Positions 33,435-41,691 of a DNA stretch of 64,000 bases are shown in pieces. Numbering within the stretch: the stretch's first letter is position 1; each line of letters begins with the position of its first letter. The DNA comes from Streptomyces albus subsp. chlorinus (GTDB taxonomy: Bacteria; Actinomycetota; Actinomycetes; Streptomycetales; Streptomycetaceae). The notes below the pieces were generated by a model. The model was not told the origin of the DNA. It searched no databases and saw nothing but the letters and a program-made list of their open reading frames with translations. The position numbers and the translations under genes were made by a program. The stretch spans positions 4,176,083 through 4,240,082 of the forward strand of contig NZ_VJOK01000001.1 in NCBI RefSeq assembly GCF_013302895.1. The letters run 5' to 3'.

Positions 33435-34964
33435 TCACAGGAGTGGGGTGGGTGGAGGCATCAATGATCTGGAGAATCGGGTGGCGGCCAGGGCGGGCCA
33501 GCCGGGCTCGGCCTGGACCCGTGCGGCCAGATCCGGCAGCACCTCATGTAGGAGGTCGGCTTGCCGCTGCCGAGCACGCGGGGCCAGGCGCTGGCCTCGC
33601 TGGTGGAGGACGGCCATGGACTCGGCCGCGGCCGCTTGGTAGGCGGTGCGCAGGTGTTCGGCCGCCTGCTGGGCTGCGGCGGCCTGCTGGCTGTGGTGCT
33701 TCTTCGCGTGCCAGTTCGCCGCGGCTGCGGCGAGGAAGAACGCCATGTCGATGAGCATGGCGGTGGTGGCGCCGTCTTCCCCGCGGCCCAGAGCGGGTCC
33801 GCTGTGGACGAGGTCGCGGGCGGCCTGGCGCAGAGCGCGGTCGTGCCCGCGTACAGCCTTCACGTGGGAGCGGCTGGCACGCTCGAACACGAACGCCGCC
33901 TCGCGCAGCTCAGCGCGGGTGTGGGCGGCGGAGGTCTTTGCCAGCGCGTCCAGGACCTCGCCCGCCGCGGCGATCTGCGCCGCTGCCGCGCCGTCGTCAC
34001 CGTGATCGATGATCAGCAGCGCCTGCCAGGTGGCGGCGGTGGCCCGGCGCCGCGCGAACGCGGGACCTGTCACGTCCGGCAGGACCGGCTGCTCCGGCCG
34101 TGAGCCGTCCGCCGACGCTGCGGCCTCCGCGGGCAGGGTCCAGCGTTCGCGGATGCGGGGCAGGGACAGATCGGCTGCGAGCGTGGAGCCCGTGTAGTAC
34201 ACCGGCTCGTTCTCACCGTTTCGGTCGTCGGGCAGCGCGACCTTGTAGCCGAGCAGGTCGCCGGAGGGCGCGACGCGCTTGCGGATCAGAAGACCGGCGG
34301 CGGCCAGCCGGGCGAAGAACTCCTCCTCGCGGGTGGCGCCGGCGACCGCACGCCGTACGGTCTCCCGCAGTTCCTCGCGCGCCGGGCGCTCCCTGCCCTG
34401 CCGTTCGGCCTTGTGCCGCTCGGCGCTGGTGGCCCGCTTGGCGGCGGTGCCGTCCCCGGGCGCGACCTGGTGCAGGCCGAGTTCCTTTTCGATCAGTCGG
34501 CACTCGGCCTGGGCGCGTTTTCCGGAGCGGTGGTGGTCGGGGCGGCGGCCGTCCTCGCGGACGAGGGTGGCGATGATGTGGATGTGGTCGTCGGCGTGCC
34601 GGACGGCGGCCCAGCGGCAGCCGGCGCCGTCGCCGGGGTCGATGCCGGTGGCGGCGACCATGCGGCGGGCGATGTCGCCCCACTGTTCGTCGGACAGGAT
34701 CGGGTCGTCGGGCGCGGCGCGTACCGAGCAGTGCCAGACGTGCTTGTCGGGACGCAGGTCCGGGGCGAGGAGGGCGAGGGGTTGGTCGAGTAGGTGCTGG
34801 AGGTCCCTCTTCGTGACCGAGGGGTCGCGGCCGGGGTCGGGGGCCATGCCGTCGAAGGAAGCGACCAGGTGCGGATCGATGTGCTCCTCGTGGGTGCCCT
34901 TGCCGTACAGGTAGTGCAGGAGCCCAAGGGTGTTGCTGCCCTGCTGGTGGATCCGGGGGATCAA
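33435..34964 (-). CDS. Relaxase/mobilization nuclease (MobP-like)
   Basis: A 509-residue relaxase. The N-terminal ~170 residues hold the relaxase core: MIPRIHQQGSNTLGLLHYLY, KHVWHCSVRA, and the metal-binding motif AVRHADDHIHIIATL (H-x-D-x-H-x-H type) near residues 120-134. It should nick and covalently bind the transfer origin. The remainder is alanine-rich and helical. TTG 34964 overlaps the MobC stop (TTGA), with GGAGGG upstream. Confidence 0.87.
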   Translation of the reverse strand: MIPRIHQQGSNTLGLLHYLYGKGTHEEHIDPHLVASFDGMAPDPGRDPSVTKRDLQHLLDQPLALLAPDLRPDKHVWHCSVRAAPDDPILSDEQWGDIARRMVAATGIDPGDGAGCRWAAVRHADDHIHIIATLVREDGRRPDHHRSGKRAQAECRLIEKELGLHQVAPGDGTAAKRATSAERHKAERQGRERPAREELRETVRRAVAGATREEEFFARLAAAGLLIRKRVAPSGDLLGYKVALPDDRNGENEPVYYTGSTLAADLSLPRIRERWTLPAEAAASADGSRPEQPVLPDVTGPAFARRRATAATWQALLIIDHGDDGAAAAQIAAAGEVLDALAKTSAAHTRAELREAAFVFERASRSHVKAVRGHDRALRQAARDLVHSGPALGRGEDGATTAMLIDMAFFLAAAAANWHAKKHHSQQAAAAQQAAEHLRTAYQAAAAESMAVLHQRGQRLAPRARQRQADLLHEVLPDLAARVQAEPGWPALAATRFSRSLMPPPTPLL

Positions 34965-35587
34965 GCCGCCCCGCCCTCCTGCCCGTTGGCAACCCTGTCG
35001 GCTGCCCGCTGGACGGCCTGTGCGGCACGCTGCAGATCGTCGAGGGCGGCTGCGAAGTGCGGTGCGTCAGCACCGGAGTTGAGGGCCTTGGCGATCTGGT
35101 TGACGTTGCCGCCCGCCCAGCCGAGCTGACGGCGCACACCGAACAGGGCAGTCAGGATGTCCCGCTCGGTGGCGATGGCCGCTGCGGTGCGGGACTGGTC
35201 GCGGGCAGCGGCCAGCGCGGAGTGGGCCAGGAACCCGGCCACGCTCATGCCGACGTGGCCGGCACCGGACTGGATGATGGCGAGTTCTAGCTCATTGAGG
35301 CGGACGCTGTGCGCGGGGCGCTGCTTCCTGTCACGCGGACGCGACTTCCCCTTCCTGGCCGCGCCCTTGCGGCTGCCCTTGCCTGGCTGCGGTCCGCCCT
35401 CGGTCGCAGCCTTGCCGTCCGGCGCCCCCTGGTGCCGGACGGGCCCCGCCACCCCCGGGGCGGGACCGGGTTCGGACACTCTCCCCACGGGGGAGTGTCC
35501 GAACCTCCAACTTGCTCCGCCTGGAGCAGGGTTGGACGGCAGGGATTCCTCGGGGGCCATGGGGTCTTCGTGGTGCGGAGTCTGCAT
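34961..35587 (-). CDS. MobC-like relaxosome accessory protein
   Basis: A 208-residue protein. The C-terminal 115 residues match MobC (SVRLNELELAIIQSGAG, GMSVAGFLAHSALA, LGWAGGNVNQIAKALNSG). The N-terminal ~90 residues are Pro/Gly/Lys-rich and disordered. ATG 35587 has AAAGG upstream. A strong palindrome lies within its N-terminal codons (35470-35504). Confidence 0.82.
   Translation of the reverse strand: MQTPHHEDPMAPEESLPSNPAPGGASWRFGHSPVGRVSEPGPAPGVAGPVRHQGAPDGKAATEGGPQPGKGSRKGAARKGKSRPRDRKQRPAHSVRLNELELAIIQSGAGHVGMSVAGFLAHSALAAARDQSRTAAAIATERDILTALFGVRRQLGWAGGNVNQIAKALNSGADAPHFAAALDDLQRAAQAVQRAADRVANGQEGGAA
35470..35504. repeat. Long inverted repeat, candidate oriT
   Basis: Arms GTTCGGACACT and AGTGTCCGAAC (11 bp, perfect) extend inward through C-rich and G-rich runs with one bulge, closing on ACG. 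It lies inside the mobC 5' coding part and next to the relaxase gene, where transfer origins are commonly found. Confidence 0.5.
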
Positions 35588-35635
35588 GGGGCCTTTCGGG
35601 TCGGGGTGTGTTCGGGATTGCTGGTGCTGCGGGGA

Positions 35636-37039
35636 TCAGCGGGGTGGATGGCCGACTACGGCTTTGAGCTGGGCCTTGCACTCGCGGACGACTCGTCCGA
35701 CGCCGTCGCTGGAGATGGTGTAGCCGGCGGCGCGCAGGGCGTCCTCAACTCGGTCGCGTCCGACGCTGCCGGTCTCATCATGGATGCGGCGAGCGTGCTT
35801 GAGGATGACCTCGTCGGAAGCGCGGGCTTTGCCGGCGTCGCGCTTGTTCCGGGCAGCCGGCTTCCGCTCGTTCCTGCCCGAAGGGCTGCCCGAGCTGTTG
35901 CCCGTGAGCGCCCGGCTCTCTTGAGTTTCTGCCCGTGCGGGCAGCCCGGGCTCCGGGCGGGCAGCCGGAGGCACCTCGTCGTCAGCTGGGTTTGATGGGT
36001 GTGGGCGGGCAGCGTCCTCCGCCCGCGGCAGTGCTTCCGGGCGGGCGGAGCGCGGGTGGCTGTGCCCGTCTTCATGGGCGGGGGACGAGGCCGGAATCTG
36101 CCAGCGCGGCGGCAGCGTGATGGAAGCGAGGCCGAGGGCCTGCTTGCGGGTGGCGAGCTTGCGCAGCAGCTCGTCCTGGAGCGGATCTCCGTCGACGCCG
36201 GCCCGCTCCAGGGCCTCGTGCAGGCGTTCTGTCAGGCGTCGTTGCCGCCGCTTGCCGCGCCGGCGGTCGGTCATCGACTCGGCGCGCAGGATCAGGGCGA
36301 CGGCTTCGCTCAGCGCGCGCTCGCGGATGAGCCGGGCGGCATCGGCGTTCTGGTCGGCGATGCCGAGCCGGGCCAGGAGGCGTTCGCGTGCCTGACGGAC
36401 GAGGACGGCGGCCAGGCCGCGTGAGGCGGCGTCGGGGGCGCGGTGGCGCAGCTCGATGCCCATGGCCAGGTGCCACAGCATCGCGGCCATCACCGGGCCG
36501 ACGAAGGCCCGCACGGTGCCGCCGACCAGCCCGGACTCGGCGTAGGCGGGCAGAACCTGGACGGCGGTGATGACCCAGGTGAGGGTGCCGGGCAGGCCGG
36601 GTGCCTGCTTCGGGCCGTTGAGGTTCTGCCGCGCCATCAGGGCGGTGGCGAACAGGGCCAGCTCGGCGGCGGCGAACATCGAGACGCGCTCGGCGGTGCC
36701 GCCCATGTCGAGGTAGTCGGCCGCGAACCGCCAGCTGGTGTCCGCGCTGTACGCGGTGCAGCCGAGCGCGGCCACGGCCGCGACCGGCACCGCGACAGTC
36801 CCGCGCCAGCGGTTGGTCTGATGCTGCCGGTGGCGCCGCTGGCGGATCAGCCACCCGGCGAGCAGGACGAGCAGCACGGGCGGGATGAGGAGCGCCACGG
36901 CCACCGGGGAGGTGGCCCAGTCAGGGAGGAGCGGCGTGCCGCTGATCCGTATGGCGAGGGGGACGGGGCTGTGAGGAGGCAGGAGAGGGCTCCAAGGCGT
37001 CGAGGAGGGCAAAGGGCGAATCGACGGAGCGCTGAGCAA
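35636..37039 (-). CDS. SpdB-like/DUF2637 membrane protein
   Basis: A 467-residue protein. Residues ~45-65 (VALLIPPVLLVLLAGWLI) and several later segments up to ~200 are membrane-spanning (VAVPVAAVAALGCTAYSA, LTWVITAVQVLPAYA, MLWHLAMGIELRHR), as in the Streptomyces plasmid spread proteins. The remainder is a soluble, basic tail with a winged-helix-like end (ILKHARRIHDETGSVGRDRV). The upstream start is TTG and weak; a GTG in SPVAVALL could also serve. Confidence 0.75.
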   Translation of the reverse strand: MLSAPSIRPLPSSTPWSPLLPPHSPVPLAIRISGTPLLPDWATSPVAVALLIPPVLLVLLAGWLIRQRRHRQHQTNRWRGTVAVPVAAVAALGCTAYSADTSWRFAADYLDMGGTAERVSMFAAAELALFATALMARQNLNGPKQAPGLPGTLTWVITAVQVLPAYAESGLVGGTVRAFVGPVMAAMLWHLAMGIELRHRAPDAASRGLAAVLVRQARERLLARLGIADQNADAARLIRERALSEAVALILRAESMTDRRRGKRRQRRLTERLHEALERAGVDGDPLQDELLRKLATRKQALGLASITLPPRWQIPASSPAHEDGHSHPRSARPEALPRAEDAARPHPSNPADDEVPPAARPEPGLPARAETQESRALTGNSSGSPSGRNERKPAARNKRDAGKARASDEVILKHARRIHDETGSVGRDRVEDALRAAGYTISSDGVGRVVRECKAQLKAVVGHPPR

Positions 37040-37129
37040 CCGCCTATGCGAGAGGCTGGCGCGGGCGGGGCTGGTGTGAGCGCGGGTGATGCGGCGGGCC
37101 CGGCCAGGAGAGGGCGCTGAGGCGGCCAG

Positions 37130-37831
37130 TCAGACGGCGGGCGCTGTGCGGCGTCGTCGGTCGGGGCCGTCGAGGATGACGCGCTCCGTCATCTCGGCGA
37201 GGCGGGAGGCGACGCGGTCACCGAGGGTGACGCGCAGCTGCTCCATCGGAAGGTTGGTGGTGATGAGGGTGGGGAGCATGTGCTCGTACCGGTAATTGAT
37301 GAACCGGTAGGTCAGCTCCTCGGTCCATTCGCTGGTCTTGGCCGCGCCGAGGTCGTCCAGGAACAGCAGCGGGCAGCGCGCCAGGGTCTGCAGCTCCCGT
37401 TCGGCGTCGTGGCCGGCGCGGGGGCGCAGACGCGCGTGGAAGTCGGCGGTGGTGGTCGCTTCCCAGCGCAGACGGACCCCTCGGGCGAGCAGGGTGCGGA
37501 TGGCGCCGTACGCCTGGTACGTCTTGCCCGTGCCCGTGGGGCCGGCGATCAGCAGCGACGGGCCTTCGGCGATGCCCGGCCCGCCGGGGCCGGGGCGTCC
37601 GGCGCGGGCGATCTCGTCGGCCCAGGCGGTGACCTTCGGGTGGTCGGCCAGGGCTCGGCGGTAGCGGGCGGGGATCCTGGCGTCGGCGAGTTCCAGCGCG
37701 GTGACGGGCTCGACGTGCCCGTCCTCGACGGCGGCGGTGGCGAGGTCGATGCCGCGACTGGCAAGGATGCCGTTGAGCCGGTCGGCAAGCGGGCCGACCC
37801 GGTGGGGCTCGCGGGTGAGGGTGGCGGTCAG
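37130..37831 (-). CDS. DnaC/IstB-like AAA+ ATPase (helicase loader) with a CTG start
   Basis: A 233-residue ATPase reading LTATLTREPHRVGPLADRL at the start, with Walker A LLIAGPTGTGKTYQAYGA, Walker B CPLLFLDDLGAAKTSEW, and ITTNLPMEQLRVTLGDRVAS (sensor region). It is the type that loads a replicative helicase. There is no ATG, GTG or TTG in the usable 5' part, but CTG at 37829-37831 overlaps the upstream TGA (CTGA) and has GGAGGTGA six bases upstream. Sits between the replication-type gene and the SpdB-like gene. Confidence 0.85.
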   Translation of the reverse strand: MTATLTREPHRVGPLADRLNGILASRGIDLATAAVEDGHVEPVTALELADARIPARYRRALADHPKVTAWADEIARAGRPGPGGPGIAEGPSLLIAGPTGTGKTYQAYGAIRTLLARGVRLRWEATTTADFHARLRPRAGHDAERELQTLARCPLLFLDDLGAAKTSEWTEELTYRFINYRYEHMLPTLITTNLPMEQLRVTLGDRVASRLAEMTERVILDGPDRRRRTAPAV

Positions 37832-38760
37832 AGGTCACCTCCGTAGGCGGCTTCGACATCGGCGGGGTTTGTCCACGCCCTGTGGACAACCGGCGCGGCG
37901 GGGGCCGCGTTCATGGCCTCGTGCACGAAGCTCGGCAGAGTGCTGGGATGCAGGCCCTTGGCGCGGTGCCGCTCCAGACCGGCCCGGATGTGGGCGGGGG
38001 CGATGCCCTCGCCGAGCAGCTTGCGCACCTCGCGAGCGAGATGGCCCAGGACGTCCTTGGGCGGACGGTGTGTGCAAGCGGCGGCGTACTCGGCGATGAG
38101 CTCGCTGGCCGAGACGGCGTGGGGTGCGGGGGCGCTCGCGCCCCCCGAAGGGGTATTTCCTAGATCCATGATCCTAGGTCCTAGATCCGGACCGTGAGGC
38201 GTCACCGCTCCCTCACTGAGCCCTCCTCGCTGCCTCACGGAGGGCTCACTGAAATCGCGCTGACCTGCTGTTTCGTCATCGGTGACCGGATTCACCGCAG
38301 GCTCGCGTATTCGCCTGGAGCCCTCACGGAGGGCTCCGTGAGGCTGCGGTGCGGGCTCCGTGACGCCCACTCCCGCAGCCGACGCATCGACGCCAGGCTC
38401 GGTGCGAGCCTGCGTGTCGTGGTGCGGGCAGGCTGGAAGACGGCTCGCGCTGGGGCGATTGATCTTCTGATGCTGCCGCCAGGTGACGATGTGCAGGTAG
38501 CGCTTGTCGCCCGGGCCCTTGTAGCGGCATATCAGCCCGGCGTCGGCGAGCTGGGCGAGGTCCTGCTCGACAGCGCCAGGCGTGTGTTCCGGGCGCAGGA
38601 CCCACAGCTGCCCGGCGATGATCGCGGCGTGGTCGCGGTGGCGCCCCTGGTCGTCAGCCTGGGTGAGCAGGCCGAAGAAGGTGCGCTCGGCGGTCAGGGA
38701 GACGGCGGCCAGGGACTCGGAGACGAAGGCTTCCGGTTTGATGGTGCGGATTCGTGCCAA
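37828..38760 (-). CDS. Replication-associated winged-helix protein
   Basis: A 310-residue protein. Residues 1-100 resemble DnaD/phage replication winged helices (MARIRTIKPEAFVSESLAA, RTFFGLLTQADDQGRHRDH, LADAGLICRYKG). A low-complexity middle is followed by a helical C-terminal domain. TTG 38760 with GAGGA upstream. The middle of the gene contains iteron-like DNA repeats (38212-38365). First gene of the minus-strand operon. Confidence 0.7.
   Translation of the reverse strand: MARIRTIKPEAFVSESLAAVSLTAERTFFGLLTQADDQGRHRDHAAIIAGQLWVLRPEHTPGAVEQDLAQLADAGLICRYKGPGDKRYLHIVTWRQHQKINRPSASRLPACPHHDTQARTEPGVDASAAGVGVTEPAPQPHGALREGSRRIREPAVNPVTDDETAGQRDFSEPSVRQRGGLSEGAVTPHGPDLGPRIMDLGNTPSGGASAPAPHAVSASELIAEYAAACTHRPPKDVLGHLAREVRKLLGEGIAPAHIRAGLERHRAKGLHPSTLPSFVHEAMNAAPAAPVVHRAWTNPADVEAAYGGDL
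38212..38365. repeat. Iteron-like repeats inside the replication gene, candidate origin
   Basis: The unit GGAGGGCTCnnTGAG occurs as GGAGGGCTCACTGA at 38239-38252, GGAGGGCTCCGTGAGG at 38328-38343, inverted as CTCACTGAGCCCTCC at 38212-38226, and partially as GGGCTCCGTGACG at 38353-38365. The 38322-38343 copy is a palindrome with 10-bp arms CCTCACGGAG / CTCCGTGAGG. Confidence 0.55.
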
Positions 38761-39268
38761 GAGGGGCGGTCCTCACTCGGTGGCCGGTGGGCTGGGTGCC
38801 CACGGTTCACCGTCGGTCGGGGCGGGTCGGGCGTGAAGGGCGGGGATGTCTGGCCGTTGACGCGGGAGCGTTGATGGCCGCTCGAGCTTTCCGGGGTGTC
38901 GTCAACATAGCCACACCCAGGTCGCGTAAGTCCAGCCCTATCCGGCGCAATCTCTCACGGCAGAAATGCCGCTGGAAATCGAGTCGGCGAGGGCGGTGCG
39001 AAAAAGGTAGGGCACGATCGGCGGTTGACCAAATAGTTGCCCCGCATCCCGAGCCAGAAGGATCACATCGGCAAGCCGTTGACGTCCTGCGAGCGACGAA
39101 GTTACAACACAACACCCCACGTCAGACAGGCTGTCTGGGGTTGGGACCCGCTCGGGTATCCGGCCTTGGGCAGCACCCCGACCGCCTCGCTCACCGATTG
39201 AGCGCGGCGCAACATAGCCGACGATCGCCGGTTAACCAAACCGGCGAATGCACGCTACAACTGGAGCC
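38761..39268. promoter_or_regulatory. Divergent control region of the mobilizable element
   Basis: About 500 non-coding bases, more AT-rich than the flanks. An 18-mer occurs twice with two mismatches: GATCGGCGGTTGACCAAA (39016-39033) and GATCGCCGGTTAACCAAA (39223-39240). The second is the core of a palindrome with 9-bp arms TCGCCGGTT / AACCGGCGA (39225-39247), 22 bp before the repressor gene start. CAACATAGCC occurs at 38903 and 39210. These are probable repressor operators. Confidence 0.6.
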
Positions 39269-39526
39269 ATGGCAGCACGATCTCTGGAAATAGGGTCCGC
39301 AGGAATGCTGGCGGCTCGCACCATCGAAATTCTCCGCACGGAACGCGGCCTTGGGCAGCGCCAACTCGCCGCGCGGCGTACCGCTTTGGGCCGTCCTATG
39401 TCCAACACGATGCTGTCCCGCATCGAACTCGCCAAGCGGCGATGCGATATCGACGACCTCGTCGCCATCGCCGAAGCCTTGCAGGTATCGCCCCTCGCCC
39501 TCCTCCAGGGCCTGGGCGCCACCTGA
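39269..39526 (+). CDS. XRE-family repressor of the mobilizable element
   Basis: An 85-residue helix-turn-helix protein: RTIEILRTERGLGQRQLAAR, SNTMLSRIELAKR, DLVAIAEALQVSPLAL. Start choice is uncertain: ATG 39269 has GGAG only two bases away, and ATG 39248 and ATG 39304 are in frame. It probably binds the palindrome just upstream. Confidence 0.7.
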   Translation: MAARSLEIGSAGMLAARTIEILRTERGLGQRQLAARRTALGRPMSNTMLSRIELAKRRCDIDDLVAIAEALQVSPLALLQGLGAT

Positions 39527-39572
39527 GCCGCTCACGCATCCGTCCTCGCCCTCGCGACCAGGAGCCGCCCTC

Positions 39573-39953
39573 TTGCACCGATCTACGCCCGCGCCCATCC
39601 CCCACAGGCCGTCCGACGCCCCTCCGTCCCGCCTCTGCCGTCCCGAGGAGATCGCCGACACCCTCGGCTGCTCGGCCTGGTGGGTCAAGGACCGCGCGCG
39701 ACGGCGTCTGATCCCGCACACCCGGGTCGGCCGCGCTTACCGCTTCACCGCCGAGCACCTCGCCGAGATCATCCGCCTCTACGAGGAGCGGCCGGCACAG
39801 CCTGCGCAGATAGCCGCCCGGGCGAGCGAGCCGCTCTCTGGGCCCGTTACGCAGACCGGCTCCGCGCCACGTCGCCGCCCTGCCGTGGCGCCGGCGACTC
39901 GCCTGCGGGCCCGCCCGCCGCGTCGACAGCAGCAGTACAGCACTGTCGCGTGA
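39573..39953 (+). CDS. Excisionase-like helix-turn-helix protein
   Basis: A 126-residue protein with a MerR/Xis-type winged helix (RPEEIADTLGCSAWWVKDRA, then IPHTRVGRAYRFTAEHL) and a basic, Pro/Arg-rich tail. TTG 39573 with AGGAG eight bases upstream. Located 51 bp before the integrase, the usual place of an excisionase. Confidence 0.72.
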   Translation: MHRSTPAPIPHRPSDAPPSRLCRPEEIADTLGCSAWWVKDRARRRLIPHTRVGRAYRFTAEHLAEIIRLYEERPAQPAQIAARASEPLSGPVTQTGSAPRRRPAVAPATRLRARPPRRQQQYSTVA

Positions 39954-40004
39954 CCCGATCGCATCTGCCGTAGCCGAGGACAAAGAATAGGAGGACAGCG
40001 GGAC

Positions 40005-41534
40005 TTGGGTTTCGCGGAGAAGCGCGGAAACTACTGGCGCGGCCGGTACAAGGTCGCGCCCGGCAAGCACAACACGGTCGTCGACGAGAACGGCAAGGCG
40101 ATCAGGTTCGCCACCAAGGGCGAGGCCCAACGGGCAGCGGCTGAGGCCGAGAACAAGTACCGTCGCGGCGACTGGCGCGACCCGGCGCTCGGCCAGGAGA
40201 CCTTCGGCGAGTACGCGAACCGCTGGTACGAGGCCCAGGACCTGGCCGCCTCGACCATGCAGAACTACAAGCGCCACATCGAGGAGCACCTGCTCCCCGA
40301 GTTCGAGGACAAGGCGCTCGCCGGCATCCTGCGCACGGACGTCGACCTGTGGGAGAAGAAGGAGAAGGCCCTCTATGCCGCTTCCAGCGTCAAGACCTGG
40401 CGCTCGACGCTCCACCTGATCTTCGAGGACGCGATCGACGAGGGCCTGATCACGTCCAACCCGGCCGCTCGGCGGCGCGGACGGGGTAAGCGCGCCGGCC
40501 GCTCCCGAGACCGTGGTCCGGAGAAGGTGGTCACCGACGCGCTCGGCATCCTGCTGACCGCCGAGCGCGCCGCCCTGCTCTCCGGCCGCGACGACGAGTT
40601 CGTCGCCGTGGTCCTCAAGGGGTACACCGGCATGCGCTGGGGCGAGATCGTCGGCCTGGAGACCGCGTTCGTCCGCCCTGGAGCCGTCCGTGTCGAGTGG
40701 CAGCTGTACGAGCTCGACTCGGGGGGGCTGGTGCGCTGCCCGCCGAAGGACGACAGCTACCGCACCATCGACTCGATGGACTGGCTGTCGGCGCTGGTCG
40801 CCAATCACATCGCCCGCACGAAGCCCAAGCCATGCCCCTGCCACAGCAAGACCTACGTCTTCCGAGGACAGGGCGCGGCCCGTACCGGTGGCCACCAGGG
40901 CGCGAAGCTCGTCGACGTCGCCCGTCGTGCCGGCGTCTCGACGGGCACGGTGTCCAACGTCCTCAACCATCCCGAACGCGTCACCGAGGCCACGCGAGAG
41001 AAGGTCGCGCAGGCCATCGCGGACCTCCGGTTCGTGCGGGGCGGCATCGTGCCGGAGCATGCCGCCCACTGGCGCAGGAACGGTTTCGCTACCTGGCTGT
41101 TCACGCCAGCGGTCTCCGGCTGGTACCCGAAGAAGGCACCGCAGGAGCCGCGACCGGTACCCCTGCTCGGCGAGCCTTGGCCCGGCGTTCCGGCACGGGG
41201 GCGGGGTGCCAGCGAACGAGCCGACGCCTGCTGGCTCCCGATAGCAAAGGGACTCACGCCCCACGGCCTTCGCCACACCCACCGGACGATCATGGAGGAC
41301 CTGGGAACCGAGAAGGTGCTCATGGACGAACGCATGGGCCACATCGACGGCTCTGTCTCGGCACGCTACGCCCACGTCACCCCGGCCATGCGCAAGCGCC
41401 TCATGCTGGGGCTGACCGAGCAGTGGGAGGCAGCACTCGACGCACGTTTGACCATGAGCGCCACGTCACCAGTGCGGGTACTGAGTGATCTCCTGCGGGC
41501 ACGCGAGGTGTCACGTGTGCCCGCCAAGTCGTAG
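40005..41534 (+). CDS. int: Tyrosine integrase with inserted LacI-type DNA-binding domain
   Basis: A 509-residue recombinase. N-terminal arm-binding and SAM-like domains (QETFGEYANRWYEAQDL) lead to the catalytic core with Arg in KGYTGMRWGEIVGLE, H-x-x-R in LTPHGLRHTHRTIMED, and Tyr in SVSARYAHVTPAMRKR. Between the two catalytic halves, about residues 300-350, lies a LacI-type helix-turn-helix (LVDVARRAGVSTGTVSNVLN). TTG 40005 with AGGAGG upstream. The insertion may link excision to a DNA or ligand signal. Confidence 0.9.
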   Translation: MGFAEKRGNYWRGRYKVAPGKHNTVVDENGKAIRFATKGEAQRAAAEAENKYRRGDWRDPALGQETFGEYANRWYEAQDLAASTMQNYKRHIEEHLLPEFEDKALAGILRTDVDLWEKKEKALYAASSVKTWRSTLHLIFEDAIDEGLITSNPAARRRGRGKRAGRSRDRGPEKVVTDALGILLTAERAALLSGRDDEFVAVVLKGYTGMRWGEIVGLETAFVRPGAVRVEWQLYELDSGGLVRCPPKDDSYRTIDSMDWLSALVANHIARTKPKPCPCHSKTYVFRGQGAARTGGHQGAKLVDVARRAGVSTGTVSNVLNHPERVTEATREKVAQAIADLRFVRGGIVPEHAAHWRRNGFATWLFTPAVSGWYPKKAPQEPRPVPLLGEPWPGVPARGRGASERADACWLPIAKGLTPHGLRHTHRTIMEDLGTEKVLMDERMGHIDGSVSARYAHVTPAMRKRLMLGLTEQWEAALDARLTMSATSPVRVLSDLLRAREVSRVPAKS

Positions 41535-41544
41535 CAGGCAAAGT

Positions 41545-41581
41545 GCTGTGCCCTCCGGCGACCACTGCTGGAGGGCACAGC
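41545..41581. terminator. Terminator after integrase
   Basis: Perfect 12-bp arms GCTGTGCCCTCC (41545-41556) and GGAGGGCACAGC (41570-41581), ten bases after the integrase stop. Confidence 0.8.
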
Positions 41582-41691
41582 CATGTCCACGATGCCTCCG
41601 CGAGGCCGTGTCAACTCGGCGTGGTCGCCATACCCCAGCAGTTGCGACGATTGCCCAGTAACGGGGCCAACGGACCTGGCTCAATAGGGGC

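Larger units (their letters stand above)
32986..41534. mobile_element. Integrative mobilizable element (core genes)
   Basis: Minus-strand operon: replication-type protein, DnaC-like ATPase, SpdB-like membrane protein, MobC, relaxase, small protein. Plus-strand operon: XRE repressor, Xis-like protein, tyrosine integrase. The two diverge from a control region at 38.76-39.27 kb. No FtsK/SpoIIIE-type TraB is present, so it appears mobilizable rather than self-transmissible. Ends not found; the tRNA-Pro at 45.35 kb is a candidate integration site but lies 3.8 kb from the integrase. Confidence 0.75.

Noticed and set aside
39396..41375. 659-codon minus-strand frame opposite int and xis
   Set aside because: Antisense shadow of the integrase.
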